Assembly: GCF_014642835.1 (NCBI RefSeq)
Contig: NZ_BMJA01000001.1
Location: 787,263 to 851,262, forward strand
DNA length: 64,000 nt
Direction of reading: 5' to 3'
Source: Dyella nitratireducens
Lineage (GTDB): Bacteria > Pseudomonadota > Gammaproteobacteria > Xanthomonadales > Rhodanobacteraceae
Shown here in pieces: positions 9,284 to 22,613 of the stretch; the first letter of the stretch is position 1, and each line of letters begins with the position of its first letter. The notes under the pieces are model-generated. The model was given only the letters and a program-made list of their open reading frames with translations. It was not told where the DNA came from and searched no databases. A program made the position numbers and the translations under genes.

Positions 9284-9333
9284 ACACCTAGTCTACGCCG
9301 GCCCACGCCCGTCGCCCTCACTCGCATCACGTC

Positions 9334-10614
9334 ATGAAGCTGATCGCCCTCGGGCTCAACCATCTCACCGCGCCGGTCAGCCTGCGCGAACAGGTGGCGT
9401 TCGACGAGGACGCGACCAGCGCCGCCTTGTGCGAACTTGCGCGCGAACCCGGCATTGACGAAGCGCTGATCCTCTCCACCTGCAACCGCACCGAACTTTA
9501 CGTCAGCGTAACGGCCGGCGCGGAAAACGTCCCGCAGGAGTGGCTAAGCCGTCACCACCGTCTGACTCCCGGCAAGCTTGACGAGTTCCTGTATCGCCAT
9601 GATGACGAGGCGGCCGTGAGACATATGTTTCGGGTCGCCACCGGCCTGGATTCGATGGTGCTCGGCGAACCGCAGATTCTCGGCCAGGTCAAGGACGCCT
9701 ACCAGCAGGCCCGCGACGCTCACGCGCTGAAGACGCCGATGGATCGCCTGCTGCAGCACACCTTCTCGGTCGCCAAACGCGTGCGCACTGATACTCGCAT
9801 CGGGGCGCATACCGTGTCGGTAGCATTCACCGCGGTGCGGCTGGCCGAACGCGTTTTTACAGACCTGCGCCAAGCCTGCGTGCTGCTGATCGGCGCGGGG
9901 GACACCATCGAGCTGGCCTCACGTCACCTGGCCGAAAAGCAAGTGCGCCGACTGATCGTCGCCAATCGCACATTGGAAAACGCGCAAGAGCTTGCGGGCA
10001 GGTACGGCGGCTACGCCATCTCGCTGCATGATCTGCCGCAGCATCTTGCCGAAGCAGACATCGTGATCGCTTCTACGGCTGCACGGCAGCCCGTGCTGAC
10101 GCGCACCGTGGTGGAAAAAGCCATCGCCGCGCGCCGCCGCAAGCCGATGTTCATGGTCGACATCGCCGTACCGCGCGATATCGAACCTGCGGTCGGCGAG
10201 TTGCCGGACGTCTATCTCTACGGCATCGACGACCTGCGTCAGGTCATCGACGACAACCGCCGTTCGCGCGAAAACGCCGCACGCGAGGCCGATGCGATCA
10301 TCGATCTGCAAGTCGAACGCTACATGTCCTGGCGCCGTGCGTTGACCGTGCGCAATCCCGCCGTCGACCTGCGTGCGCACGCCGAAATCTATCGCGACCA
10401 GGTGTTGGAAAAGGCGCGTGCCATGCTCGCGCGCGGCAAGTCGCCGGATGAAGCGCTGGCGTTCCTGGCCAACACCCTGACCAACAAATTGCTGCACCAT
10501 CCCAGCGCGCGGTTGCGCGAGGCCACCCTCAGCGGCGACTACGATCTGCTGCATGCTGCGGGCCGTCTATACGGCCTGGGTGAAGACGAAAAAGTCGGGA
10601 CGAGCGACGAATAG
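9334..10614 (+). CDS. hemA: Glutamyl-tRNA reductase
   Basis: HemA reduces glutamyl-tRNA to glutamate-1-semialdehyde, the first committed step of C5-pathway heme synthesis. The 426 residues include the N-terminal [13 protein letters not shown], the catalytic Cys in LSTCNRTE (Cys50), the [10 protein letters not shown] signature (about 110), the NADPH-binding domain (VLLIGAGDT, about 188) and a C-terminal dimerisation helix. The ATG at 9334 matches the family start [10 protein letters not shown]. prfA follows 64 nt downstream on the same strand, the common hemA-prfA order. Confidence 0.97.
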   Translation: MKLIALGLNHLTAPVSLREQVAFDEDATSAALCELAREPGIDEALILSTCNRTELYVSVTAGAENVPQEWLSRHHRLTPGKLDEFLYRHDDEAAVRHMFRVATGLDSMVLGEPQILGQVKDAYQQARDAHALKTPMDRLLQHTFSVAKRVRTDTRIGAHTVSVAFTAVRLAERVFTDLRQACVLLIGAGDTIELASRHLAEKQVRRLIVANRTLENAQELAGRYGGYAISLHDLPQHLAEADIVIASTAARQPVLTRTVVEKAIAARRRKPMFMVDIAVPRDIEPAVGELPDVYLYGIDDLRQVIDDNRRSRENAAREADAIIDLQVERYMSWRRALTVRNPAVDLRAHAEIYRDQVLEKARAMLARGKSPDEALAFLANTLTNKLLHHPSARLREATLSGDYDLLHAAGRLYGLGEDEKVGTSDE

Positions 10615-10678
10615 CGAGTGCGGCTGGCTGCCGCGTTACGTGTGTTCTCGCTTGTCCCCCCCTACTCTTTCGCCGCCC

Positions 10679-11758
10679 ATGACACCTTCCATTCGCAGCA
10701 AACTCGAAGCCACCGTCGAACGCCACGAAGAACTCGCCCTGCTGCTTAGCCAGCCCGATGTGCTGGCCGACAACGCGCGTTTCCGCGAACTGTCGCGTGA
10801 ATACGCCCAGCTTCAGCCGGTCGCCGATGCCATGCGCGAACTGGCCAACACCGAACACGAACTCGACGACGCGCGCGCCATGCTGGATGACCCCGAACTG
10901 CGCGACATGGCCGCCGAGGACATCGCGCGCCTGGAAACCCGCCTAGCCCAACTCGACGGCGAACTGCAACTGCTGCTGATCCCCAAGGATCCACGCGACG
11001 AAGCCAACCTGTTCCTCGAAGTACGCGCCGGCTCCGGCGGCGATGAAGCCGCCATCTTCGCCGGCGACCTGTTCCGCATGTACACCCGCTACGCCGAACG
11101 CCAGCGCTGGCAGGTGGAGGTGCTCAGCGAAAACCCCGGGGAATACGGCGGCTATAAAGAAATCATCGCCCGCATCGAAGGCAAGGGCGCCTATTCCCGG
11201 CTCAAATTCGAATCGGGCGTGCATTGTGTGAAGCGTGTGCCGGTGACCGAATCACAAGGTCGCGTACACACCTCCACCGCCACCGTGGCCGTGCTGCCGG
11301 AGATGGACGAGATCGAAGACATCGATATTTCGCCTGCGGACCTAAAGGTCGACACCTTCCGCGCCTCCGGCGCCGGCGGCCAGCACGTCAACAAGACCGA
11401 TTCGGCGATCCGCATCACGCATCTGCCCAGCGGCATCGTGGTGGAATGCCAGGACGAACGCAGCCAGCACAAAAACCGCGCCCGCGCGATGAGCCTGCTC
11501 AAGGCACGCCTGCTGGACGAGGCACAGTCCAAGCAGACTGCCGAGCAAGCGCAGTCGCGGCGCCTGCAGGTAGGCACCGGCGATCGCAGCCAACGTATCC
11601 GTACTTATCGCTACAAGGACAACCTGATCACCGACCATCGCATCGGCCTGGACCTGCATAACCTGCCAGATGTGATGCAAGGCCACCTGGACGAGCTGTT
11701 CGGCTCGCTAACCAGGGAACATCAGGCGGATGAGTTGAAATCGCTCGGCGGCCATTGA
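10679..11758 (+). CDS. prfA: Peptide chain release factor 1
   Basis: RF1 reads UAA and UAG stop codons and triggers peptide release. From ATG 10679 the protein has 359 residues, as usual. The GGQ loop reads [10 protein letters not shown] (about residues 230-239), the anticodon-like region is present near 185, and the typical [14 protein letters not shown] follows. An upstream in-frame extension overlapping hemA is ignored because [10 protein letters not shown] is the conserved N-terminus. prmC, which methylates the GGQ Gln and often follows prfA, is not next to it here. Confidence 0.97.
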   Translation: MTPSIRSKLEATVERHEELALLLSQPDVLADNARFRELSREYAQLQPVADAMRELANTEHELDDARAMLDDPELRDMAAEDIARLETRLAQLDGELQLLLIPKDPRDEANLFLEVRAGSGGDEAAIFAGDLFRMYTRYAERQRWQVEVLSENPGEYGGYKEIIARIEGKGAYSRLKFESGVHCVKRVPVTESQGRVHTSTATVAVLPEMDEIEDIDISPADLKVDTFRASGAGGQHVNKTDSAIRITHLPSGIVVECQDERSQHKNRARAMSLLKARLLDEAQSKQTAEQAQSRRLQVGTGDRSQRIRTYRYKDNLITDHRIGLDLHNLPDVMQGHLDELFGSLTREHQADELKSLGGH

Positions 11759-11769
11759 CGGCTAAGGCC

Positions 11770-11846
11770 CGTAGGTTGGGGTGCAAACCCCAACATTGCG
11801 ATGCCCATTTAAGACCCCGAGGTTGGGGTTTGCACCCCAACCTACG
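11770..11846. repeat. REP doublet (BIME-like), copy 1
   Basis: Two inverted 25-bp arms surround a spacer of about 25 nt. Each arm has a GTAG head followed by a hairpin TTGGGGT-GCAA-ACCCCAA. The copy lies 11 nt after the prfA stop codon. Seven similar copies occur in this window, all at gene 3' ends. Confidence 0.9.
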
Positions 11847-11953
11847 AGTGAAGTTCGCAGTACTCTAAAGCTAGTTACAGGGGCCAGTCTTACCAGCTCG
11901 TCGCGCCAGCGCTGATGGCAGGCTTCTTCATCTTGATGCACTGCCGCCAGCCA

Positions 11954-14059
11954 ATGACCGACGCCCCACTCACCGACATCACCTCCACCCTGCAAAAGCT
12001 CAGCGAATTGCTGCAGCGTGATGCCAACGAGGAAGCGGCCCAATTTGCCGCCGCAGCGCGGCGGCAATTCCCGGTATCGGCCGAGCTGATTCGTTTGCAT
12101 GGCGTAGCGCTGTTACGTCTGGATCGCCGCCGCGACGCGCAAACGGCGCTGAATCGCGCCGCGGAACTCGCCCCGAACGACGTCGAGCTGCAGTGCAATC
12201 TCGCCAGCCTTGCCATGGCCGACGGCCGTCTCAGCGCCGCCATCGAGCGCCTGCAGAAAGCACTGGTCAAAGCGCCGGGACATCCGGCATTGCTGCAAGC
12301 GCTGGGCACGGCGTACATGTCCACCGGCCAGCGCGTACAGGGGCGCGATGCGTTTGCGCAGGCCTTGCAAAGCATGCCGCAGCACCCGGCCCTGCGCCTC
12401 AACCTTGCCGGAGCGGAAATGGAGCTGGGGCGTTATGCAGAAGCCGAGCCCCTGGTCCGCCAGGTGTTGCAGCAAGCGCCCAATACCGAGTTCGCCCACG
12501 CCATGCTCGGACATCTGCTGCATCTGCAGCGCCGGCCGCAAGAAGGCGCCGCTTCACTGTTACAGGCCGGCAAGCTGGCGCCGAACAACGTGCAGCACAT
12601 GTTCCAGGCAGCATTGATGCTGGACGAAGCCGGCGACCTGACCGCTGCACACGATGCTTTTACCGAAGCCCTGGCGCGCGCACCCGATTCGGTACCGGTG
12701 ATGGCGCAATTGTTGTTTGTGCGACGCCGTCTGTGCCGCTGGCAAGACATCGACGCACTCAGCGAGCGTGTCATCCGCGCCGTCTCAGAAGACAGCCCAG
12801 GCGTCCATCCGTTCGCTTTTCTTAGCGAAGATGTCGATGCCGAGCTGCAACTGCGCTGCGCAAAAAACTATGCATCGCTCATCGAAAACCAGGCAGCCGG
12901 GTTCCGCCAGCAACTGAATCTGCGCCACGCACTACCCATGCCGGACACCCCGGTCCGTGTCGGCATGCTGGTAGAAGGCTTGAACGAATCCGCCTTTGGC
13001 CAACACATTGTCGCCATGATCGAGGCCTTGTCCGATAGCGATCTGGACATCCACCTGTTCGCCACCACGCCCGACGACGGCAGCGCGGTACGGCGGCGCC
13101 TTTCCGCGACAGCGACATTGCACGACGTCTCCGCACTGAATCGCGTCCAGGTCGCGCAACGCATTCATGGTGCAGCGATCGAAATCCTGTTTGATCTCAA
13201 TGGCTATCGCAGCCGCGGCAATGCGGAACTGATGGCCTTGTGCCCAGCGCCCATCCAAGTCGGCTGGCTAGGCTACATCGGCAGTTCCGGCGCGCAGTGG
13301 ATGGATTATCTGCTTTCCGATGCGATCACACTGCCGCGCGAATTGCGCCAACACGTCTTCGAAAAGGTGGTGCGCCTGCCGCGCTGCCACCAGCCGAACG
13401 ACCCGAATCGCGCCCAGGCGGAAGTTCCCTCGCGAGCGGCCTGTGGCTTGCCGGAGCAAGGCGTCGTGTTCGCTTGCTTCAACGAGACGCAAGCGATCAA
13501 CCCGGGCGTATTCGCACGCTGCATGCTTATCCTGCAACAGGTTCCGGGTAGCGTGCTGTGGCTGCTTACGGGACCTGCGAACACGGACGACCACCTACGG
13601 CAAGCGGCGCTCGCGCTCGATATCGCGCCCGAGCGGCTGATCTTCATGCCGCGCATGCCGTATGCGGAATACCTGGCGCGCTACGCGCACGTGGATCTAT
13701 ACCTGGATACGCTGCCCATCAATTCGCGCGCACCTGCTTCGGATGCACTTTGGGCAGGCTGTCCGGTGCTCACCCGCACCGGCGAAACCATGGCATCGCG
13801 CACGGTCACGAGTCTGCTCCACCACCTCGGACTGCCCGAGTTGATCCTGGGCGACAACACATCATTCATTGGCATGGCCACCGCGCTAGGCAATGATCCG
13901 GAAGCGCTGGCGACACTGCGCCAGCACATCATGCAACAGCGCAGCAAACATCCATTGTTCGACGTGCAAGGTTTCGCAGCGGATTTTCGGCGCGCTGTGT
14001 TGGCAATCAGCGCGCGCTATCGCATCGGACGGCCACCTGCAGATATCGACTTGCAATAG
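11954..14059 (+). CDS. TPR-containing O-GlcNAc-transferase-like glycosyltransferase (GT41)
   Basis: About 701 residues. The N-terminal part (roughly residues 1-280) is a TPR solenoid. The C-terminal part resembles the SPINDLY/OGT family: VRVGMLVEGLNESAFGQH (about 325), VGWLGYIGSSGAQWMDYLLSD (about 435), FACFNETQAINPGVF (about 500) and DTLPINSRAPASDALWAGCPVLTRTG (about 595-620). It would transfer a sugar to a protein or surface polymer; donor and target are unknown. ATG 11954 is preferred over the upstream in-frame codon at 11915. It lies after a REP doublet and is probably its own unit. Confidence 0.85.
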   Translation: MTDAPLTDITSTLQKLSELLQRDANEEAAQFAAAARRQFPVSAELIRLHGVALLRLDRRRDAQTALNRAAELAPNDVELQCNLASLAMADGRLSAAIERLQKALVKAPGHPALLQALGTAYMSTGQRVQGRDAFAQALQSMPQHPALRLNLAGAEMELGRYAEAEPLVRQVLQQAPNTEFAHAMLGHLLHLQRRPQEGAASLLQAGKLAPNNVQHMFQAALMLDEAGDLTAAHDAFTEALARAPDSVPVMAQLLFVRRRLCRWQDIDALSERVIRAVSEDSPGVHPFAFLSEDVDAELQLRCAKNYASLIENQAAGFRQQLNLRHALPMPDTPVRVGMLVEGLNESAFGQHIVAMIEALSDSDLDIHLFATTPDDGSAVRRRLSATATLHDVSALNRVQVAQRIHGAAIEILFDLNGYRSRGNAELMALCPAPIQVGWLGYIGSSGAQWMDYLLSDAITLPRELRQHVFEKVVRLPRCHQPNDPNRAQAEVPSRAACGLPEQGVVFACFNETQAINPGVFARCMLILQQVPGSVLWLLTGPANTDDHLRQAALALDIAPERLIFMPRMPYAEYLARYAHVDLYLDTLPINSRAPASDALWAGCPVLTRTGETMASRTVTSLLHHLGLPELILGDNTSFIGMATALGNDPEALATLRQHIMQQRSKHPLFDVQGFAADFRRAVLAISARYRIGRPPADIDLQ

Positions 14060-14079
14060 GTCGAACAACAGGCAAGCCG

Positions 14080-14346
14080 CTAGAAAACGAGAAATCCTTT
14101 CGACACTTCACCTTCGTGCTTGTGGCGGCTCACCTCCGCCACCCTCGCGGCCGGCGGTCCATGCTGCAGCCATTGCTCGAGTTCGAGCAGTGCTTCGTCG
14201 CTGCCACTGGCAACCACTTCCACCCGGCCATCGCTCAGATTGCGCGCATGCCCCTGCAAGCCGCGGCGTTGTGCCTCGTTACGGGCGCTGGCACGAAAAA
14301 ACACACCTTGCACCTTGCCGCTGACCACGAAACGCGCAGTGCTCAT
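14080..14346 (-). CDS. acyP: Acylphosphatase
   Basis: A small enzyme (88 residues) that hydrolyses acyl phosphates. The active-site segment reads VSGKVQGVFFRASARNEA, with the phosphate-binding loop GKVQGVFFR (catalytic Arg) and the Asn in GHARNLSDGRVEV. ATG 14346 is used; an in-frame ATG at 14370 would overlap the upstream tlpA-like gene. It is the last of three minus-strand genes (yihY-like, tlpA-like, acyP). Confidence 0.93.
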   Translation of the reverse strand: MSTARFVVSGKVQGVFFRASARNEAQRRGLQGHARNLSDGRVEVVASGSDEALLELEQWLQHGPPAARVAEVSRHKHEGEVSKGFLVF

Positions 14347-14350
14347 AAGC

Positions 14351-14814
14351 TTATTTTCCGATGGCTGCACTCAACGAAGCCGACGTCACCGGCCCCATGA
14401 AATGCTTGGCCACCTTGCCGTCAGGCCCGATCAAGTAAGTGGTTGGCAAGCCAAGCGGTTCATCGAAATCCGTCAACGGCTTGTCCATGGTGACCTGCGC
14501 CACCGGAAAGCTCACCGGATGCTTAACCAGGAAGGCGCGAATGTCGGCAGGATCGGTATCGTCATACGCAATGCCGATGGCGCGTACATTGGGGTGCGTC
14601 TTCACGAACTGCGAAATATCCGGCAATTCCTTGATGCATGGCACGCACCACGTCGCCCAGAAATTCACGATCACCCAATGCCCTCGCTCGGTAGCCAGGT
14701 CGTATGGCTTGCCATCCAGTGTCGTCACCTTGAGTGAAGGCTGGGTCGGCATGGCGGCATAAACGGGCGCAGCCAGCAGACATACCGCCAGCAGCAGAGA
14801 CGATGCGAACCACT

Positions 14815-14818
<4 letters not shown>
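14351..14818 (-). CDS. TlpA/ResA-like periplasmic thioredoxin
   Basis: A 155-residue exported thioredoxin-fold protein. Residues 1-22 form a cleavable signal peptide ending AYA-like (PVYAA). The redox motif WCVPC follows in VNFWATWCVPCIKELPD (about residues 52-68), and the cis-Pro region is GLPTTYLIGPDGKV. It probably reduces periplasmic disulfides; the substrate is unknown. Its start codon overlaps the stop of the upstream YihY gene by 4 nt, so the two are likely co-translated. Confidence 0.9.
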
Positions 14819-17101
<2,283 letters not shown>

Positions 17102-17106
<5 letters not shown>

Positions 17107-17171
17107 ATTGGGGTGCAAACCCCGACATGGCGATGAGCATGGCAACGTTGGGGTTTGCACCCCAACCTACG
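17102..17171. repeat. REP doublet (BIME-like), copy 2
   Basis: This copy has the same two-hairpin architecture as copy 1, with a left arm carrying two substitutions (GTAGATTGGGG and CCCCGAC). The left arm supplies the stop codon of the DUF2069 gene (TAG at 17104-17106), so the element is functionally fused to that gene's 3' end. Confidence 0.88.
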
Positions 17172-17222
17172 AGCGGGGCCTGGATTTGGTAGGTTAGGCG
17201 CAGACTTGCTGAGGTAGCCACC

Positions 17223-18866
<1,644 letters not shown>

Positions 18867-18922
18867 TCGCCTACGCCAGACCAGCTAGAATGCGCAGCCA
18901 CCCTCTTCACGCGCCTACGATC

Positions 18923-19414
18923 ATGCAGCATCTGACCATCGTCACCACCGGCGGCACCATCGACAAGATCTACTTCGACGACAAGTCGGACTACAAGATC
19001 GGCGCACCGCAAATCGGCGAGATCCTGAGCCAGCTTGGCGTAGCGTTTCAGTTCGACGTGATTCCGATTCTGCGCAAGGACAGCCTGCACATCACGCAGG
19101 AAGACCGCGCCTTGATCCGTTCCACTATCGAAGCGCAGCCGAACCGCCACGTACTGGTCACGCACGGAACCGATACGATGGTGGAAACCGCAAGGGAACT
19201 CGCCACTCTCAAGGGCAAGGTGATCGTGCTCACCGGTGCATTGAATCCGGCGCGCTTTCAGGGTTCGGATGCGGTGTTCAATATCGGCTGTGCAGTAGCT
19301 GCCGTGCAGACACTGCCAGATGGCGTTTATATCGCCATGAACGGTCGTGTGTGGGACCCCGCCAAGGTGCGCAAGAATCGCGATGCGAATCGCTTCGAGG
19401 AAGTGCACAACTGA
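18923..19414 (+). CDS. Short asparaginase (N-terminal catalytic domain only)
   Basis: A 163-residue protein equivalent to the N-terminal domain of type I/II asparaginases. Both catalytic Thr motifs are present: TTGGTID at residues 8-14 and HGTDTMVETA at about 80-89. The Lys-containing KVIVLTGAL follows near 99 and a Tyr near 24. The C-terminal domain (about 150 residues in full-length enzymes) is absent and the gene ends immediately before a REP doublet. Such short forms exist in the Xanthomonadales, so this is more likely a real variant than a truncation. Activity on asparagine is unproven. Confidence 0.8.
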   Translation: MQHLTIVTTGGTIDKIYFDDKSDYKIGAPQIGEILSQLGVAFQFDVIPILRKDSLHITQEDRALIRSTIEAQPNRHVLVTHGTDTMVETARELATLKGKVIVLTGALNPARFQGSDAVFNIGCAVAAVQTLPDGVYIAMNGRVWDPAKVRKNRDANRFEEVHN

Positions 19415-19489
19415 CGTAGGTTGGGGTGCAAACCCCAACATTGCCATCTACCCGCGCATCAAGGTGTTGGGGTTTACACCCCAACCTAC
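19415..19489. repeat. REP doublet (BIME-like), copy 3
   Basis: This copy fills the whole space between two convergent stop codons: the asparaginase TGA ends at 19414 and the SufT TAA begins at 19490. The right arm has a T for G substitution in its hairpin loop. Confidence 0.9.
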
Positions 19490-20047
19490 TTAAAGCATCC
19501 CTGTTTCGAGCTTCGCCACTTCCGACATCATCGAGTGATTCCACGGCGGATCGAATACCAGGTCGACATCCGCCTCCTTGATCGTCGGAACCAATTCGAG
19601 CTTGGTGCGCGCATCGTCGATCAGCACGTCGCCCATGCCGCAGCCCGGTGCGGTGAGCGTCATCTTCACGTACACCTTGCGCTCCTCGGGAGCGGTGGTT
19701 TCCAGGCTTACGTCGTAGACCAAACCCAGTTCCACCACGTTGATCGGGATCTCCGGATCAAACACGGTGCGCAGTTGCTGCCACACCAGCGCTTCCACGT
19801 CGGCATCCGTCGCGTCGTCGGGGAGTTGCAGCGGCGGCGGCGGTTCCTTGCCCAGTGCATCGGCGTCGTTGCCGGCAATACGGAACAGGTTGCCTTCCAC
19901 GTACACGGTAAAACTGCCGCCGAGCGCCTGTGTGATGTAGCCCACCTGGCCGGCCGGCAACACCACGTTCTCGCCCTGGGGCACCATGACTGCGCTGCAA
20001 TCCCGTTCCAGGGTGAAAGGCTCGCTGCTAAGACTGAAACCGCTCAT
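19490..20047 (-). CDS. sufT: Putative Fe-S cluster assembly protein SufT
   Basis: A 185-residue protein with the SufT arrangement. The N-terminal half (residues 1-90) is particular to SufT (QGENVVLPAGQVGYITQALGG). The C-terminal half is a DUF59/MIP18 domain with FDPEIPINVVELGLVYDV (about 108-125) and the conserved Cys in APGCGMGD (about 146). SufT assists Fe-S cluster maturation. ATG 20047 (MSGFSLSSEP) is preferred over an upstream in-frame codon at 20092. It is convergent with the asparaginase gene across REP copy 3. No other suf genes are nearby. Confidence 0.9.
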   Translation of the reverse strand: MSGFSLSSEPFTLERDCSAVMVPQGENVVLPAGQVGYITQALGGSFTVYVEGNLFRIAGNDADALGKEPPPPLQLPDDATDADVEALVWQQLRTVFDPEIPINVVELGLVYDVSLETTAPEERKVYVKMTLTAPGCGMGDVLIDDARTKLELVPTIKEADVDLVFDPPWNHSMMSEVAKLETGML

Positions 20048-20266
20048 GTCATTTCTTGGAATAATCGTGGAGGCATAGCCGGCCCGGGGCATTCCGGCTC
20101 TCTATTATGCCGGCCGCGGATAGGGACTGTCCTTCACATCAGGCTGAATCGGCCGAATCTCAAGGGAAGATGGGCCTGATTTCGGCCCAATCAAGCTAAG
20201 ATGCCCGCTTTGCTTTAACGCAGGACCTCGCGTGACCGTGCTCCCCGTCATCCGTAGTAACCGCCC

Positions 20267-20710
20267 ATGATCGTGCGCCAGATCGTCGGCGAATGTTTCG
20301 CCTTGTGTTGCGCGGTCATGCTCGGCCTGGCCGCTGGCGCCGTCTGGCTGGTACCTACCGCGTACTTGCACCGGCCGCTGCCTTGGTTCGCCGTGCCGGC
20401 CGGCTGGCTGCTCGGCATCGCGATCAGGCAGTGGGTACACAACAAGAAGTGGAATGCCGCGCTGTTGGCTGTGCTCGCCACGGTGGTAGCAAGCGTATAC
20501 ATCCGCGTGCTGATCACTGCCGCCAATATTTCCGCCATGACAGATTACGGCTTGGTCGATGCCGCGCGCATCGCCGGCCTGTCGATGCTGCTGGATTTCA
20601 CGCGACTTACGGTGAGCAAGCTCGATATCGCTTGGAGCTTGGTGGGCGTGGTAGTTGCGGCGGTGACGGCCATGCGTTCGCCCGCCGCCGCCCCACGCAA
20701 GGCACGTTAG
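20267..20710 (+). CDS. Hypothetical four-helix membrane protein
   Basis: A 147-residue protein with about four hydrophobic segments (residues 8-30, 38-55, 62-80 and 120-137) and a basic C-terminus. I do not recognise the family. Its TAG stop overlaps the TAA of the convergent pntB gene by 4 nt, leaving no room for a terminator between them. The intergenic leader contains no clear promoter. Confidence 0.7.
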   Translation: MIVRQIVGECFALCCAVMLGLAAGAVWLVPTAYLHRPLPWFAVPAGWLLGIAIRQWVHNKKWNAALLAVLATVVASVYIRVLITAANISAMTDYGLVDAARIAGLSMLLDFTRLTVSKLDIAWSLVGVVVAAVTAMRSPAAAPRKAR

Positions 20711-22176
20711 CCATCCAGCGTCTTCAGTTCTGCCACTAGCTGGCCAGCTGCTGCCTGGCCATCGCCATACAGCATTCGCGCGTTGTCGGCATAGAACAGC
20801 GCGTTCTCGATACCCGCAAAGCCGGTGCCTTTGCCGCGCTTGACCACGATCACCTGCTTCGCATCGGCAACGTCGAGAATCGGCATGCCGTAGATCGGCG
20901 ATGCGGGATCCGTCTTTGCCACCGGATTGACCACATCGTTGGCACCGATCACCAGTGCGACATCGGTGACGGGAAATTCCGGGTTGATGTCTTCCATGTC
21001 TACGATCAGGTCGTACGGCACGCCCGCCTCGGCGAGCAACACATTCATATGTCCCGGCATGCGGCCGGCTACCGGGTGAATGGCGAACTTCACCTTCACG
21101 CCGCGCGAAATAAGCAGTTGCGCAAACTCCCACACTTTGTGCTGCGCCTGCGCGACCGCCATGCCATAGCCCGGCACAATCACCACGCGTTCGGCATAAG
21201 CCATCATCACGGCGGCGTCGGCGGCTTCGATCGGTTTCTGGCTGCCGCTGATCGCCTGCGCCTCACCGCCCACTACCGCACCGAAACTGCCGAACAGCAC
21301 GTTGCCGATCGAGCGGTTCATCGCCTTCGCCATCAGCTGCGTCAGCAGGGTGCCGGCGGCGCCGACCACCATGCCGGCAATGATCATGGCTTCGTTTTGC
21401 AGCACGTAACCTTCGAACGCCACCGCCAGACCCGTAAAGGCGTTGTAGAGCGAAATCACGACCGGCATATCCGCACCGCCGATCGGCAGCGTCATCAACA
21501 AGCCGAACAGCAAGGCGAGCACGAAGAACGCACAAACCAGCGCAATGGTGAGATGCCCCGTGGCCAGCATCACGCCGATCACCACTGCGCCCGCCAGCAC
21601 CAGCAGGTTCACGATCTGCTGGCCGGGGAAGACAAAGCGCCTGTCCAGCCAGCCCTGCAGTTTGGCGAATGCAATCAGCGAACCGGAAAAACTCACCGAA
21701 CCGATCAGCGCACCCAGCACGCCCAAGGCCAGCGCCACCGGACTCAGCGGTGCGACAGCGGTTGCGCCATGCAGCGGTGACCAGCTTTCCGGCATCAGTG
21801 GAAAGGTGTTCGGCGCCACGACGCGAACAGCAAGATCCTGCGCATGGCTGACCAGTTCCGAAGCGCCGATCGCCGCGGCCGCACCACCACCCATGCCGTT
21901 ATAGAGCGCCACCATTTGCGGCATGGCAGTCATCGCCACCCGCCGACCCGACCACCAGGCCGCTGATACGCCGATCAGCACGGCGGCGACGATCAGCCCA
22001 CGGTTCTGCATGTCTGGAAGCAGCAAGGTCGCCACCACCGCCAGCAACATGCCGAAACCAGCCCACACGATGCCGCCGCGCGCCGTGCGTGGGGAACTCA
22101 TGCGCTTCAGGCCAAGGATGAAAAGAAGAGCAGCGATGAAATAGCAGGCGTCGATCAGGGTCTGTGGCCAAGCCAT
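20707..22176 (-). CDS. pntB: NAD(P)(+) transhydrogenase subunit beta
   Basis: PntB is the membrane and NADP(H)-binding subunit of the proton-translocating transhydrogenase, which makes NADPH from NADH using the proton gradient. The 489 residues have about nine transmembrane segments, then the NADP-binding domain III from about 305: VVIVPGYGMAVAQAQHKV (about 333), DMEDINPEFPVTDVALVIGANDVVNP (about 395-420) and VVKRGKGTGFAGIENALFY (about 445-463). ATG 22176 overlaps the stop of pntAb by one base and has GGAGG 8 nt upstream. pntAa is not directly upstream but 2 kb away. Confidence 0.95.
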   Translation of the reverse strand: MAWPQTLIDACYFIAALLFILGLKRMSSPRTARGGIVWAGFGMLLAVVATLLLPDMQNRGLIVAAVLIGVSAAWWSGRRVAMTAMPQMVALYNGMGGGAAAAIGASELVSHAQDLAVRVVAPNTFPLMPESWSPLHGATAVAPLSPVALALGVLGALIGSVSFSGSLIAFAKLQGWLDRRFVFPGQQIVNLLVLAGAVVIGVMLATGHLTIALVCAFFVLALLFGLLMTLPIGGADMPVVISLYNAFTGLAVAFEGYVLQNEAMIIAGMVVGAAGTLLTQLMAKAMNRSIGNVLFGSFGAVVGGEAQAISGSQKPIEAADAAVMMAYAERVVIVPGYGMAVAQAQHKVWEFAQLLISRGVKVKFAIHPVAGRMPGHMNVLLAEAGVPYDLIVDMEDINPEFPVTDVALVIGANDVVNPVAKTDPASPIYGMPILDVADAKQVIVVKRGKGTGFAGIENALFYADNARMLYGDGQAAAGQLVAELKTLDG

Positions 22177-22484
22177 CACTTGGCCTCCTTGCTGTCCGGA
22201 GCGGGCTTGCTGGTCTTGAACATCTCCAGCATGCGCTCGGTGACCACATAGCCACCTGCCGCGTTGCCGGCGCCCAGAAGTACGCCAATGAAGCCGATCG
22301 CAAGTTCAAACGATGTATGCGCATGACCTAGCGCTATCATGGCTCCAACCAGCACAATGCCGTGGATGAAGTTGGAACCGGACATCAACGGCGTGTGCAG
22401 AATCACCGGCACCCGCGCGATGATTTCGTAGCCGGTGAACGCGGCCAGCATGAAGATATAAAGCGCCAGGAACCCGTCCAGCAT
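22176..22484 (-). CDS. pntAb: NAD(P)(+) transhydrogenase alpha subunit, membrane part
   Basis: A 102-residue membrane protein equivalent to the C-terminal half of E. coli PntA. Three to four transmembrane segments are visible, starting LDGFLALYIFMLAAFTGY, then IHGIVLVGAMIAL and IGFIGVLLGAGNAAGGYVVTERML. ATG 22484 has a strong GGGGGAAG 3-10 nt upstream and fits the family start; an upstream in-frame ATG at 22508 has no such signal. It forms a two-gene unit with pntB. Confidence 0.9.
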   Translation of the reverse strand: MLDGFLALYIFMLAAFTGYEIIARVPVILHTPLMSGSNFIHGIVLVGAMIALGHAHTSFELAIGFIGVLLGAGNAAGGYVVTERMLEMFKTSKPAPDSKEAK

Positions 22485-22613
22485 GTGCTTCCCCCGCCAA
22501 TCGGTCATATTCGCCGCATCATACGGTGAGCGGGACGCTGCAATCCATGGCATTCCGCCGCATGGCGGGGTCGGTAACGTGGCCGTAAAGTCAACCCGGC
22601 CGGCTTCTGCGCG

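Noticed and set aside
10553..10678. In-frame extension of prfA upstream into hemA
   Set aside because: It has no similarity to RF1; the conserved N-terminus begins at 10679.
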